A DNA stretch of 64,000 nucleotides from Crocodylus rhombifer (GCA_038503035.1 JAVSML010001065.1:228792-292791), one strand, 5' to 3'. Shown: positions 31,074 through 44,058, counted from the stretch's first letter. The notes: a model not told the origin generated them from the letters alone. Numbers and translations are program-made.

Positions 31074-33420
31074 CTCTAAACATTCAAAGCTAATAAAATA
31101 TGGTTATTCTGTGATTTACACTGGAGTTGATCACTATTCAGATATTTATTCAGTAGAGTAACTTAGGTGGTGTGGTGCAGAAATAGCTGCTGCCACAGTT
31201 GGCAACTGGATATACCACTGCCACAGGCAGTTCAGCTGCCAGCGTTGCCCTGTGTAGAACTGACCTGTTACTTCCGCGTGCTTATGACACTGTCCATCAC
31301 TTTTCCAAGAGCTTGGATACCATGGTCTATTTTTCTAATATAATCACATGTCTTTAGAGATTTCATCACTGCTTGCTTTTAAATCCATGGACATGCAGTC
31401 TTTTTACAACTCCGACTTATTTTATATTTATATAATAAAAACAGCTGTTGTTATTATTAAAAAAAAGGATTTTTAGGGGAAGGTTCTACAAATAGTAAAA
31501 AAAAGTCATCAAGAGAACCAGACATTTTGAAATTCTGAAATAGTGCATGGATTTGTTACATACATAAGCTATGGTTTCTGGAACGTTCATATATCACCAG
31601 CAGATAGTACTGACAGGCAGGCCAGCTGGCATTCTGATGGTTGCCACTTATACTTTATGTAAAATGAAGTTAAACATCTGGATGAGAGTAGCTGACTGCA
31701 AGCGTTCAGAAGTTTCTATCTGAGACTTCTAGTGCATGAATATAAACTGCGGGAAGGTTACGAGTTAAAAATGTCTCTGTTCTTGTGGATGTCCATTGTT
31801 GCTTGAGTAATATATGATGCAGAGAGTTTTGTTTTTGTTAAAGTCCAAACCTTCATAACAGCTTTGTCAGGTGAAAATTATATTATCTTCATTTTGTATT
31901 ATGTAGTTTGCTACATCAATGTTAGAAAAGACTTTCAGCTCTTAGGTCCAGGATGAATCCCCTAAACCATATTTTCTGTCTTCCTTATAGCTATCAGCAG
32001 AGTTTCAAAAATTAATAAAGGCATGTATTCCCAAAGGCCTAGAGACATAGCAGCAACTGAATGCATGATCTATTCAAAAAATGTGAACTACATCCTTGTG
32101 ATATTTTGCTAAAAATTATTGGGAAGAACTTAAACACACCTTAAACTGTTCAATAATTAAGCAAGAAATGAGCAATTTGAAAAGTATAAGCTCAGAATTT
32201 ATGCTTTTCTAGAAAATATTTATTTTTTCCAATTTTGATTCTTTCAAATTGGTACCATTGGCATCTGTGTTGTAGGGATGGTGGCCAGCGACTTCAGTAG
32301 GCACAGCTTCCAGGACAATATAAGGTATCCCTAGAATAAACAGATTCAGTCTTAGAAAGTTGACTCATCACTACATTTTTGTTGGTTATCTCTTATCTCA
32401 GTACTAAAGAAAATAATAGGTACATTCTGTACAAAAGCCTGAATTAAAACGATATGAGTTCATTATTATAGGACCCCGAGAAACAGTTTATTTCCTCAGA
32501 ATTTGTTGGCAACAGTATGGGGACCAATTATAGAAATTGTGAAATGTAGCTCAGTTTGTTTCTTCACAGTGGTGACTTCTCAGTCCCTTTGAACATTATT
32601 GCCAAAAGCAAATCATTGACGGATTTTTTGCAGAAAGTAATGAAACTAGCGATAGCATGAACATAATTGTGTTTAGCATGAGAGTGCAATAGCCATCATC
32701 TGCCAAATTTAATTCAGATTTTTTGGGGGTATTTTAGTTTTTCAGATTTCTGCAATATAACAAATATTTTGGATTCTTTTAGAGGAAAATCAAAACTACT
32801 AACCTAAATTCTCTAAACAGATCATGCAACTGGAATCAGTCGTGGTATAGCCCTGAGTTTAGATATATGTGTTTATAGAACTTGCACTTAGATACACATT
32901 TAATGGAAGTATGCATGTTACTCATATTTTGGATGCGGAAATTAAGGTTCCTGGATCACCCTATTTCATTATGGCTTGAATCAGCTTCAATATCTATGCT
33001 TTTCACAACTAACTTAACTTGCTATGTGTTGCCCTGTGGACTGTTCTGTCTTTTAACTTGATATAATACTTCTTTATACTTTGCAATTCACTTGCCCTTT
33101 TGTTATCTGAAGCCAAAAATACCCATTAAAAAGGAATAGTTTTATTTCCAACCAAAATTGAGCAACAGTGTTGATACCTGCTGTGAGTATTCAGAGAACT
33201 GCTCCCAACTGTGATATTTATATTTCATTGTTTATCAGGAAGGTAACTTGCCAAATTACTTCAGGTTAAAGGCCAGGGTTATGTCCCACTGAGATAATAA
33301 TAGAATATTTCTTTATAGAAAAGTATTAGTCTATTTTTTTAACTATACCACAGTAACTATCTAGCTGCACACATTAGAGGTAATGTAACTATCTATTGTG
33401 TCTAGGTTTAGATATTAAAG
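31074..33420. other. No gene recognised
   Basis: 2.3 kb of AT-rich unique-looking DNA without ORFs above background or clear repeats. Confidence 0.5.
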
Positions 33421-34590
33421 AAAGCCATAGTCTTTCTGGACTTCAGGAAGGCCTTTGACACTGTCTCCCACCCCATTCTCTTTAAAAAGCTAAGTGACCG
33501 TGGCATTGATGCCTACACAGTCGGACTGCAAATTGGCTGAAGGGTCATAGTCAGAGGGTAGTGGTAGATGGGTCTTTTTCAACCTGGGGGGAAGTGGGCA
33601 GTGGAGTCCCTCAGGGCCTCAGTCCTTGGGCCCACACTGTTCAGTTTCTTTATTAGTGACTTGGACAACAGGATGAAAAGCAGCCTGTTTAAATTTGTCG
33701 ATGATACCAAGATTTGGGGTGAGGTGGGCACTCTAATAGGGAAGGACAGATTACAGCAGGACCTGGACAGGTTACAGGGGTGGGCTAATGAAAATAGGAT
33801 GGGTTTCAATACTGACAAGTGCAGGGCGCTGCACTTGGGCAGTAGGAACCAGCAGCACACTTATAAGCTGGGAAACTCCCTTCTCGAGAGCACAGTGGCA
33901 GAAAGAAATCTTGGAGTCATTATTGACTCCAAGATGAACATGAGCCGACAATGCGAGGTCACAGTCTGTAGGGCTAACCATACCTTGTCGTACATCCACA
34001 GATGCATCTCAAGCAGGTCCAAGGAGGTGATATTCCCCCTCTATGCAGCACTGGTCAGGCCACAGCTGGAGTACTGAGTTCAGTTCTGGGTGCCGCATGT
34101 CAGGAGGGATGTGGACAGCATTGAGAGGGTCCAGAGGAAGGCTAGCTGCATGATCTGGGGACAGCAGGGCAGACCCTACAAAGAGAGGCTACGGGACCTT
34201 AAGCTGTTCAGCCTTCACAAGAGAAGGCTGAGGGGGGACCTGGTGGCCTTCTATAAACTCACTAGGGGGGACCAGCAGGGTTTGGGAGAGACCTTGTTCC
34301 CCCTAGCTCCCCCTGGGGTAACAAGGAATAATGGCCACAAGTTGTTAGAGGGTAGGTTTAGACTAGACATCTGAAGGTACTACTTCACAGTCAGGGCAGC
34401 TAGGATCTGGAACCAACTTCCAAGGGAAGTGGTGATGGATCCTACCCTGGGGGTCTTTAAGAGGAGGCTTGACGTCTATCTGGTTGGGGTCATTTGAGCC
34501 CAGTTTTTCTCTGCTGCCCAGGGCAGGGGGTCGGACCTGACAATCTACAAGGTCCCTTCCGACCCTAATTCCATGTTTAATCGATGAATA
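33421..34590 (+). pseudogene. CR1 RT half, broken, with 3' UTR
   Basis: Starts at motif A (IVFLDFRKAFDTVSH; about 33431-33475). Frameshifts near 33520 and 33600 separate it from the frame 33568-34077, which has LGPTLFSFFISDLD, motif C FVDD (FVDDTKIWG), and the C-terminal HLGSRNQQHTYKLGNS and NHTLSYIHRCISSRSKEV blocks. A stop replaces the codon after PQLEY (34077). A further frame (34090-34374) holds the RVQRKASCMIWGQQGRPYKERL and SLHKRRLRGDLVAFYKL blocks. The terminus GGGTCGGACCTGACAATCTACAAGG, CCTTCCGACCCTAATTCCATG ends near 34590. It carries at least two frameshifts and one stop. It is closely related to the 21.8 and 45.6 kb copies but more decayed. Confidence 0.8.
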
Positions 34591-34699
34591 ACCCTGAAGT
34601 GGAACAGATCTAAGTTATGTGGTTTTCTGTAAGTGGCATAGTTTAGATCACTAGCAAACAAATACATTCAGTCTTTGAGGGAGTTGAGAGAGGGAAAGC

Positions 34700-34815
34700 A
34701 AATCTTAGACTGGGTTCCACCAGTTTAAAACCAGTCTGTGTGCTAAACTTTCATTCTGTTATGGGTATCAACTGGTTTCCGATCATTTATACCAGTAGAA
34801 GCATGATGTCTGTAC
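34700..34815 (+). mobile_element. Harbinger-like family B, right-end fragment
   Basis: CTGGGTTCCACCAGTTTAAAACCAGTCTGTGTGC, TTCATTCTGTTATGG, a CAACTGGTTTCCGATCATTTATACC stretch and GATGTCTGTACCTG match the last 110 bp of 13094-13773 in order, with a decayed terminus. Confidence 0.6.
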
Positions 34816-35419
34816 CTGGCCTGTATGTGGCACTAAGTTATCATGTTTTTTCAAATATTATCAAAGCTTAAAATATCATTACCTAATTCACCTCCATTCT
34901 TAAACTTTATTGTTCTTGCACTTTCATATTGTGATACTGCATAAAATTTCTAAGATTCTGAATAGATTTAAAACTCAATCTTTCCAGAAATTGTGTATAT
35001 AAAAAGTAAACACTTTATCTCTCATTATTCATTTTATAAGGCAATCAAAAGTTATATGTATGCAAAAAGTCCTTTTAAAAGAAGCACCAAAGACACTTCA
35101 TACTATAGCCTGTCAAAAAACTAATACTACTTATATCTACATTTTCACTCAGATTATTCAGATGTTGTCACATTAAAGTCCAAGCATGTAATCAACTATT
35201 GCTTGGCTTTTAATGTTTTCAGCTACTCAAAAAAAATTATGGTGCTGCCTATAAAAGAAAACTAGATTTCATTTGATATTGGGTGAAAAAGAAATGTTAG
35301 CATGATGTTCATCCAGGACTTGCTTGCAGACATAACTGCACCCTTATAGGCTTGATAGCTGGTGCCATGGATTAGACTGAGGAAAAAATCTTGATCTTAG
35401 AAACAAAACAAATAAGTTT
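34816..35419. other. No gene recognised
   Basis: AT-rich, unique-looking. Confidence 0.5.
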
Positions 35420-35938
35420 CAGTCTTATAGTTGTTAGGGTTAGAAGGGAGCTGAGCCGATCATCAAGTCCAACCCCTTCCATGGGCAGGAAAGAATGCTG
35501 GAGTTAAAAGACCCCAGCTAGGTGATTATCTAGCCTCCTTTTGAAGACCCCCAGGGTAGGAGCGAGCAACATTTCCCTTGGAAGTTGGTTCCAGCTCCTA
35601 GCCATCCTGTCTGTGAAGTTGTGCCTCCTAATGTCTAGCCTGAATCTACTCTCAGTCAACTTATGGCCATTATTCCTTGTTACTCCCAGTAGCGCTCGGG
35701 GGAACAGGGACTCTCCCATTGCCTGCTGGTCCCCCTTGGCAAGTTTATAGATGGTCACCAGATTTCCTCTCAGCCTTCTCTTGTGGAGGCTGAACAGGTT
35801 CAGGTCCCATAGCCTCTCCTCATAGGGCCTGCCCTACTGCCCCCTGATCATGTGAGTGGCCCTTCTTGGGACCCTCTCAATGTTGTCCACATCCCTCCTG
35901 AAGCGCGGCGCCCAGAACTGGATGCAGTACTCCAGTTG
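35420..35938 (-). mobile_element. CR1 3' region, antisense
   Basis: The + strand begins TTGTTAGGGTTAGAAGGGAGCTGAG…CATCAAGTCCAACCCC, the complement of the CR1 terminus. The - strand frame 35504-35758 reads KLAKGDQQAMGESLFPRALLGVTRNNGHKL and WNQLPREMLLAPTLGVFKRRLD, the C-terminus of CR1 ORF2. It continues in another frame to the IQFWAPRFRRDV / RVP block near 35890-35935. Truncated at 35938, within the QLEYCIQFW block. Confidence 0.85.
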
Positions 35939-36447
35939 TCAGGGTGCTTCCTGCTTCCAAAGGGGACAGCAAAAAAAATTGCATTATAATATGAGAGGAT
36001 ATGACCATGTTTTAATCTCACTCTGACTAACATGTGTCTGGAATAATAATACTTCTGTAGTTTCTTTCATGCAAGGGGCTTATAATTTGGCAGCAGTCTT
36101 TTGAATGGCAAGGAGGAAATATAGATATGCCTGCCAGTGACTCTATAGGGTTCTAGCTATCAAATCCAAGAATTTGAATCACCTGTTGGGACAAAGTGCC
36201 TAAGGTTTAGGTGTTGCACTGCTGATGTGGAAAAACTTACAAGAACAATTTGGATCTAGCCATTAGTCTCCTATCTCCATTTTATTCGCATATGTACAAA
36301 ATATCAGTCTTCAGACCACCTGTTCACCTTCTGGTGGACATAGAAGTGTCTACATTTTGTAGGCACCAAAGTTTCCATCCATTTTCCACCACAATTTCTG
36401 CTGTTGCCCATGTAGACAATCATCCTGAAAACAGTGGATAGATTGTC
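35939..36447. other. No gene recognised
   Basis: Unique-looking sequence between a CR1 and a hAT element; no supported feature. Confidence 0.45.
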
Positions 36448-36455
36448 ACTTAAAC

Positions 36456-36981
36456 CAGGCCTTTCCAATTTCAGAGTGGTTGGGGGCCACATGCCACACA
36501 GATTGCAGGGACTGGTCTTTATATCAGGTGGGCTCCATGCTGTGGGGGGCTCATGGGGCCCCTGGGATTCTTGCTCCATTTAGTCTTCCACTGCCATATG
36601 AGTCCCTCCCTTGCTAACACCATGTAGGCAAGCCCTCATCCTCTCCCCTTCCAAGCATGACCACTACAAAGGATATTCCTTCCTGTCACTGACCCACAAG
36701 CAGCATGAGCCCTCACCTCCAGCCATGCAAGACCCCCTGTTGCAAGCACCTCCTTAGCAAATACAGCCCTCCTGCCCCCACACACCACTGCTGTGCAATC
36801 AGTACAAGCCCCACCACTCAAGTCCTCCACTGGTGCTGCCACACAGGTAGCCTCCTCACTATGCTGCCCTGCATCAGAAACCTCAGCACAGACACTACAA
36901 CAGGCGGAGCCATGAGGGGAGTGGTGGCCAGGCAGCTGCCTGGCCATATGCAGCCGCTGGACCACCATTTGGACAGTCCTG
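36456..36981. mobile_element. hAT-type non-autonomous element with exact 8-bp TSD
   Basis: 526 bp, starting CAGGCCTTTCCAATTT and ending ATTTGGACAGTCCTG (complement CAGGACTGTCCAAAT), a clear terminal inverted repeat. ACTTAAAC is repeated exactly at 36448-36455 and 36982-36989. GTGGTTGGGGGCCACATGCC near the left and CAGCTGCCTGGCCATATGCAGCC near the right are typical of the hAT group that carries GGGCCRCA-type subterminal motifs. ORFs of 110-111 codons lie on both strands with no domain; no transposase. Confidence 0.85.
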
Positions 36982-36989
36982 ACTTAAAC

Positions 36990-37374
36990 CAAGGAGGAAT
37001 TTACAAATTAGGATGTCCCTGCATTTATCCTTCTTCATGAACTGATCCAGTAAATGTTCAGAGTATATTGCTCATGTTAGATGTTGCTCAAAACAGTCTG
37101 GTGGTATATTTCAGCTCAGTGTTCTTGCATTAAAGAACTCATTTGTAATGTTGAATGGCCCACTTTCAGATTTATTTTCCTCCAGATTTGGAGCCCAGAT
37201 CTCTTATCTCTCAGCAGAATATCTTACATGCAGGGCCATATGGCCAAAGTATGACTATAGTCTGGGAACCAGTATACTAAAGAGACCCAAATTCTAGGCA
37301 CTGATCCACTGAATACTTAAATATTTTGTACATGGTGAAACAACTTTAACATGAGAATTAAAACAACTCTACCC
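36990..37374. other. No gene recognised
   Basis: Unique-looking, AT-rich, no supported feature. Confidence 0.45.
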
Positions 37375-37505
37375 CAGACTTTCTAATAACCCAATAATTA
37401 GATGTATTCTTTGGAGATGGATGAACTGGGTTTAAATCTCAGGTCCAAATTAGATTGAGGAGAGATTTGATTATGGATCTATCATACGAGTGCTCTAAAC
37501 ATTGG
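37375..37505. repeat. Possible tRNA-SINE remnant
   Basis: CTGGGTTTAAATCTCAGG (37428) resembles a B box, and GAGTGCTCTAAACATTGGG (37488) resembles a complementary A box. The two point in opposite directions, so this is either a pair of remnants or chance. Confidence 0.3.
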
Positions 37506-37573
37506 GATAATGAGTATTAAGACAACAGTACCTCCTTTGCTTTGTGTGAGAAAAGACTGACCAGTGTGCAGAA

Positions 37574-38262
37574 TGGGCCGTGTTCAATTTGGATTTGGCC
37601 TGAATCAGGGACAATGATTCTATTAGTTGATTCAGATCACTGTCCCAGATTTGTTTTTGCCAAATCTGAATCTGAAGATTTGATGCTGATTCAGAGAATT
37701 AACGATTTGGACATAGACACAGCTTTAAAAGTTTTTTCTACATACCTTAAGGTACCAGCGTGACTCATGAACACTGTGATGCTGGGGCAGATGGAACATC
37801 CCACAGAAACATGGGCCCCTCCCCCTGCATGCTCGGCAGCACCCAAAAGTGGACTGGAAGTACTTTCGCTCTATTTCTGAGTCCACTGGGGAGTTTGCGG
37901 CCCCCCCCCACACACCTCCCTGGCTTGGCAATCAGCTGTGGGAGGACCCTGGGTGCCTCTCCAGACCCAGGAGGCACCAGTCACCAAGCTGGGGAGATGC
38001 GGAGGAGGGAGTGTGGCGGTGGGCAATGCGCTCTCCAGCAGACCTGGAAATAGATTGGAAGTGCTTCTGGTCCACTTCCAGGTCTGATGCCAAGCATGCT
38101 GGGGAGCCCGCCATGCTTCTGTGGGACACTCCATGTGCCCCAGCATTGCAGCGTTCACAAGCCACCTGCTACTTTGAGGTATGTAGAAAAAACATTTAAA
38201 GCTGTGTCTGTGTCTGAATCAGTTTTCCCGAAATCTCTCTGAATCGATTCAGAAAGTTCCCT
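37574..38262. mobile_element. hAT-type element, paired-palindrome subfamily
   Basis: Collinear with 56255-57074: TTTGGATTTGGCCTGAATCAGGGACAATGATT, GATCACTGTCCC, GATGCTGATTCAGAGAAT, GACATAGACACAGCTTTAAA and CTACATACCTTAAGGTACCAG. Two palindromic units follow (about 37838-37885 and 38040-38088, the second AGACCTGGAAATAGATTGG…CCACTTCCAGGTCT). After those come CTTTGAGGTATGTAGAAAAAAC, an inverted echo of CTACATACCTTAAGG, and GAATCGATTCAGAAAG near the end. The termini have decayed and no 8-bp TSD is visible. ORFs up to 116 codons on both strands arise from the GC-rich palindromes. Confidence 0.7.
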
Positions 38263-40946
38263 AGCCTTTCCCCTAATCATGAAAAATATTTATGTAAGAG
38301 TGGGAATTAAACCCAGTCTCACTATAGCAGTCCAATGTATCATTCATGGACCATCCTAATTTCTGTCTATGTGTAAAGAAAGTGATATTTTAAATATTAA
38401 TTTAATGAAATTTATGAAGCTTAAGTATGACCTTAGTCACTCTGTTGCAAATTGGGGAAATTGCCCTGATTTATGTCAGTGTAAATGAGAGAAGAATTTG
38501 TTCCACAGATATGGGACCTAATAGAAATATTGAGGTTAATAGAATCAGATGAGTGAAGTAGTTCAAGCTGAGTATGTTTAAGTTCTGCTAGTGGATATTT
38601 TTAAAAGATGCTTGTGATGCCGAAGTGAATGAAAAAAGGAATTTATCACCAACACAATAAATGCCTTTAAAAGTATGATTATATTATTGTTATAGCTCAT
38701 TCTTGAAAGTTGCTAAGTACTTTTGTGGGGTTCTGAGTGTCCCGATCCACTACTGAAGTTTATGAGAAGTGAGTTTTTAACATGCTGTTGCGTTAAGCAT
38801 AAAATGAGGAATGAGATAACATACTGAAGTAGAAAAGAAGGACAATAAATTAAAGGTGGAATAATCCACCACCCAAATAGCTGGACTATGTTAAAATTGT
38901 CAAAATTAAGTAAAACCTTACCAACAGCAAAATAAGGCAACATCTGTATTAATGATAAGGTATGACTAGAAGATATTGTTTTAGTCTTTTTAACTGAAAC
39001 AAAGTATTTTCTGTAAACAAGTTTATAATTGTTTGGAAAATCATAGCTGGATAAAAGATTGAGAGGTTGAATTGCTTGCTTGAATTGAATAGACAAGCTA
39101 TAACAAGAGAAAACTCTCATGCCAAAAGTTGCCCAGAGGGTGTTTCATGTTTGCAATAGCTTACCTAGAAAGGTTTTTGAGAAAAATGCATTTGTGTTAC
39201 TTATCTTTTTTTGTGCCTACTCTGCACATATATTCGGCAGGTGACATGTTTAATAGATAAGCTCAGCTCATCTAAATAGCTGGCTTTTCCTCTTTTATGC
39301 TTTTACATGTCAGTGTGTAAGGAAATTATGCTAAAATCAAAATACGATGAAAAATACTGTTTCTAAACCTCAGCTTGCATATGACTCCAGAATTAGGCTT
39401 GCCATTGTGTTTTAGTAATGGGTTTAATTATCTTTTCTAGTAGCAGAAAGCCTTTTTTTTTTTTTGCTATTGGCTTAGAAGTTTTGCTTGTCTGAGACTT
39501 TTGGTAGAAATTGAATTTGAACCATTTGTGGCAATTGTAACTGCTGCACAAAACTGATAAGATAACCTGTTTGAGAAGTTTATGTGGAGTAGATGCACTT
39601 TGCAATAAAGAGCAAGTAGCATGAGATTTTAATTTCTACACTGTTTCGCAGCTCCATTTCACAATGAAATATTAACTAACCTCATTCCATGATATTTGCA
39701 TTAACATTTATTCTTTTAAAATTCTCTTTTGTTGTTTTGAATGAATATGGATTATAGCTTAGCACTCCATGACTGTTGGAGTGACAGTTATGCAGAAATA
39801 TACACCCTTTTTTGGCTTTGGAACAATGTTTTACTGTAGCAGAAGGCATCCTTGGCACTATTGGAGCCAAAGCTTGCACATTTATTCTGAAGCACAATCT
39901 CCAGCTGATATCTTGTGTGATGTCTTCTGTATCTCTGTAAAATATATTGTGAACAAGCATTTGGGAATAGCAGAATAAGAATCCTCTTTTAAGATATAGC
40001 CATGTTACTTCCAGATGATAGGATTATTTATGCACTGTTTATATGATGTTCCATTTAAACAAAAAAGACACTTGCTGTGATTAATATAGTTACTGATGGT
40101 TAAAATATATCATAAAACATGACATCTAATTAAGCTTTATCATGTTTGAAAAGTTTTACATTTTTGCAAAATCTATAATACTGTTATTTATATACATCTG
40201 TTCATTAAAATATTCACTGTCAGTTTAAAACTATGGGATTTACCTGAAATCTTTTGGGTTTCTTTCCTGGAATAACCGTAACTGATTTGTTGGTAAGACA
40301 ATGGTAATGCCTTAGTAATCATGATAGGACTTATGATTTGTCAACTACAGCAGCTTTCTCAGATGATAGTGATGCATCGTAATGAGAGAAACCATGTGAA
40401 ATACATATCTAAAAGGTTAAAATCTACATTTTCTCATGTTTCTGTCAGGGAATATCTGAATAAGAAAAAAAGGAGCAGTGCTTTCTGAATGGTAATCATT
40501 TCCTCTGGCCTTTAGTTCTGTTAAACTGATAATTGCCTTCAAAATACCAAGCACATTTTTCTTTGAATGATTTCCAACTTTTCATTTCATATGTAATGTA
40601 AGGTTCCTGTTGAAATGGAAATAAGCTGGTATCATGATTTTGCTGATTAGTTCACCTGTATTTCAACCCACCTGAATATGTCCCTCCAAAGTTGGGCATA
40701 ATATGCAAGCTAGTTTGTCTCTTACAAAGCTGTGCCTGAAACGCACCAAAAAGTCTTCCCCTATGTCCACAAGTCAAATGGAAAATGCAAAAACTGAACA
40801 ACACTTCTAAAAGCCCTGATCTTTCCAGTAAGACCATAGGTAACATCTGTTTTCAAGACATTTATTAATTAAAATAAATAGAAATATCACTTTTGAATAT
40901 TTAGTAGGCAGAATTCTCTGCATCAGCACATTTTCTACTTTTCAAT
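38263..40946. other. No gene recognised
   Basis: 2.7 kb of AT-rich unique-looking DNA. The 135-codon - strand ORF at 38713-39120 is hydrophobic in places, but it has no domain, no supporting second exon and no clear promoter, so I do not call it. A pure T run lies at about 39453-39466. Confidence 0.5.
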
Positions 40947-41055
40947 GAATTCATAGATTTATGAATTATAAGGCTAGAAGGGACCTTGGAAGATAATTGC
41001 GTCCAGCCCCCTACACCAGACAGGAAAGATAACTGGTGCCAGGTGACCAGTTTCA
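40947..41055 (-). mobile_element. CR1 3'-terminal fragment, antisense
   Basis: ATTCATAGATTTATGAATTATAAGGCTAGAAGGGACC, ATAATTGCGTCCAGCCCCCT and CACCAGACAGGAAAGA are the complement of a CR1 3' terminus from a subfamily like the one at 63796. Only about 110 bp remain. Confidence 0.75.
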
Positions 41056-41314
41056 AAAACACTTTTATAAGAATCCTTACTGCATAATTATACATGAAGA
41101 ATGAACACAGTAAGACATGTATAGTGCTAATTGTAATTTCAGTACAATCACTTTGTAAATAGTGGCTTCTTACTCTTGGACAAAATTCCATTTTGATTTT
41201 TGAGTCCCAGTGCTTCTGCTTTCCTTGCAAACACTGCACCTTGCCGACTACTGTTTTTACTCCCAAGGGGTTGCTAGCTTCTACTACAACACAGTTTGAG
41301 TAGACAGACACAGT

Positions 41315-41554
41315 GGGTACATCTACAAGACATGCTTACCATGCAGTGGATTAATGCCATTGTGCAGTAGGGTGTTGGTCAAAAATCATTCTAATACACT
41401 ATCGTGCAGTGTTATTAGGCTACCGTGCAGTAAGTGTCACAAAAACACTGTGCTGCATTGTAGTGCAAGCTACTGAGTATTAAATTAGTAGTTGGCTAAC
41501 CAGCTACTAAATGTGCAGTAATTAGAGCACATTAGTGAACATGTAGATGTGCCC
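41315..41554. mobile_element. TGTCTACATG-family MITE with AGT flanks
   Basis: Begins GGGTACATCTACAAGACATG and ends AACATGTAGATGTGCCC, an inverted pair. AGT precedes (41312-41314) and follows (41555-41557), a 3-bp duplication. The interior has TACCGTGCAGTAAG, CATTGTGCAGTAGG and TACACTATCGTGCAGTG motifs. Non-coding. Confidence 0.75.
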
Positions 41555-42894
41555 AGTGATATAACCAGAATGCCTTTATTCATTGCCGGCTGGATGAACA
41601 GGTTCACTGGTGGAGGAAATAGTTGCAAAGGTATATAGATCCAAAGCCTTCAAAAAAGTATGCATATTTAAATGTACCTTATATGTGTTATTGCTGTCAT
41701 TGGCTAATACACATTTTGTTACATAGATTCCCTGATTGTGCATTTACTAATCAAATACGTAGTTCTAATGAGGTGCTATCTGGTACCTTACTCCCCAAAT
41801 TTTAGTATACCACAATTGAAAGAACTCCACAATTGAATTACTCCAAACTGCCATCAATTTGTCCAATCATAAATTAGATCTTCCTAGTTAATTCGAGTCA
41901 TTGTATATCCCACTGTCAAATAATCAGTCTCACAAGCCATCTTTGCAGGAGGCTTTCCTGATTTAATTTTTCCAAACCTGCCCAGCAAGGCCACCAACTG
42001 CTGAAGCACTGGATCCTTTATTTGTACATTTTCTCATGATCCTGCACATCCTGTAATTTTTGCCCATCTGATTTGGTCTTCACCAAACATTGTTACTCTC
42101 TACATCATTAGATTATTTCTTTCTAACCACCAGCAGGTCTCCTTCATCCTTGCCCAGTTGCTTCATTTGTCTTGCTCTGCCATATGTGACTTCCAGTTCT
42201 TCAACATCAGTGTATTTTCTACAACTTTCAACTTCTTCCTCTGTCCATCACTGATATAAGGGATTCTATCCATTCTATATTTTTTCTTTCCCCTTCTCTC
42301 TCATGCCATGGTCAGCATGAGCAGATCTAGAATTTTGAAAATGGATGTACAGATGGTGAGGTACATTATCCCGTATAAAACACTACATATTTTTCTCTAA
42401 TTAAAAATAAACAAGAAGCTTTACTAATAGATTAGGGACCTTCCATTTATGATTGAAGCAAAAACAAATATAACTTCATTGGAATGAGTTAAAAGCAATC
42501 TGCAGGGCTGTGAAATAGGAGCTTCATTACCAGGAGCAGCTAATACACAGCAAAATTGCAGAACAAAGGACAGCTTGATTGGTAGAACATTAAGACCATT
42601 AAAAAGAAGAGAGGGTTGTTAACACCTGTGGAATGAAGAGTTTAGAAGGGAACAGGTAGATTATAATGAGCCATGAAGTCAAAGTGACTCTTTCAGCACT
42701 GACTGGCTGGAAATACCTCTACCACTGCCAGGTAGTTGGTTTAAAGTTTGGGTGGTTCAAGTGGGATGCAAAGTCACCACTGCACCCCCCTGGGGCCACC
42801 CCTGGAGGTCAGTTGATTGTGTGAGACAGTGGCTCTGGTCCATTCCCAACATCTTTTTCTGAAACTAATTGCTGAGTGTACCCACTCAGAAGGG
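41555..42894. other. No gene recognised
   Basis: Mostly unique-looking. 41840-42330 is pyrimidine-rich with no recognisable family, and no ORF of interest. Confidence 0.45.
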
Positions 42895-43000
42895 ATATGG
42901 GTTGTTAGAGCTCCTAGCTACAAAGTGCTTTGTCTATAACAGATCATCCTCTCAGTTTTAAAAGTATGGGGTTCAATCCCTACTCCAACAAATAAGAAGG
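42895..43000 (+). mobile_element. tRNA-like SINE remnant
   Basis: GGGTTGTTAGAGCTCCTAGC resembles an A-box region and GGGGTTCAATCCCTACTCC (about 42969) is a good B-box match (GGTTCRANTCC). The spacing of about 60 nt is longer than in a normal tRNA and no cloverleaf can be drawn, so this is a SINE relic rather than a gene. Confidence 0.4.
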
Positions 43001-43559
43001 ATGCAGTTTTTCTTTCTTTACTTCTGCTTCCATATGAATAAGCATTTCTGGATATTAACTCTGATAATCCCATAGCCATGCTGACTTTTTCCATATCCTC
43101 CTTCATTTGGCTATTTTCCAAGCAACTCCCCTTCTCTATCATAATATAAGAGTAAAATGCTGAAGGTATTTCTATAGGCTGTCATAATACTGCTCCCTGA
43201 CTGCTGCTAGAACTTTTGAGAAGCCATTCTTCGTAGTTGCCTGTTCACACAGGTGGTGTCCCCATATGGGGGATGGCAGTAAGCCATCAAGATCTTATAT
43301 TTTTGGACTAGCTGGAGGAAGGAGAGATGGAAGTTGATTCTGGATAAGCATTTTTAAAATATATACTACAAGACTTTATTTCACATTGCTCTGAGATAAA
43401 TGTACTTGTTCAAGTCAACATACGAAAAGAATACAGGACAAACATATTTGAATGCTAGATTATATCTGGGAGAGCAGTGAATGGAATGTGTGCAAAGGTC
43501 ATAATGGACAAGCATCTCAACACAGGCTCCCAGTTTGATCCTGGGCAAAAGGTGCCAGT

Positions 43560-43815
43560 GGGCATGTCTACGGGAGATGCTGAGTGCGTAGTAGCCAAAA
43601 ATACTGTGCAATAGTACTGTCTGTGCTGTGATGCACTAATACACTACTTCACAGTATTATTAGGCTACTATGGAGTAGCACCACATAAAATATGTTCACT
43701 TGGTGCTACTGTGCAGTAACTCTAGTTACTGCACATTTATTTAGTGTTTGCCAATACAAATACTAAATAAATGCACAGTAACAACTGTTCAGTAGCGGCT
43801 CGTGTAGATGTGCCC
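43560..43815. mobile_element. TGTCTACATG-family MITE
   Basis: Begins GGGCATGTCTACGGGAGATG and ends CTCGTGTAGATGTGCCC. The interior has TACTGTGCAATAGTACTGT, TACTGTGCAGTAACTC and the hairpin TATTTAGTGTTTG…CAAATACTAAATA (43739-43770). No coding potential. Confidence 0.7.
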
Positions 43816-43867
43816 CATGTGATGTTTGGCTCTATAAATGAGTTGGAACAAGGTGATTTTACCTTAG

Positions 43868-44056
43868 TACAGGAGTATATCTAGGATTCTGAAAAACAGG
43901 GTGCAGTCAAGAGCAGATTGGAGGTCAAGGGTCTGGGGGAGGTGGGGAAGACCAGAGCTCTGAGTGGCAGAAGGTTCACTGTACATGTGATACACAGGCA
44001 AAGGGGGAGAAGGAGGTGCAGCTGCATAACTACACTCCCCTGGATCTACCCCTACC
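43868..44056. mobile_element. Probable hAT remnant (CAGGAGTATATCTAGG ends)
   Basis: CAGGAGTATATCTAGGATTCTG on the left pairs with GGATCTACCCCT on the right (complement AGGGGTAGATCC). ACCTTAGT precedes and ACCTTATA follows, 6 of 8 matching as a decayed target duplication. The AG-rich interior has no ORF with a domain. An ACAT microsatellite follows at 44059-44078. Confidence 0.45.
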
Positions 44057-44058
44057 TT

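Noticed and set aside
38713..39120. 135-codon hydrophobic - strand ORF
   Set aside because: AT-rich DNA, no domain, no splice partner or promoter; hydrophobicity follows from T/A-rich codons.
42969..42988. B-box match GGGGTTCAATCCC as part of a tRNA gene
   Set aside because: A-box spacing is too long and no acceptor or anticodon stem can be formed.
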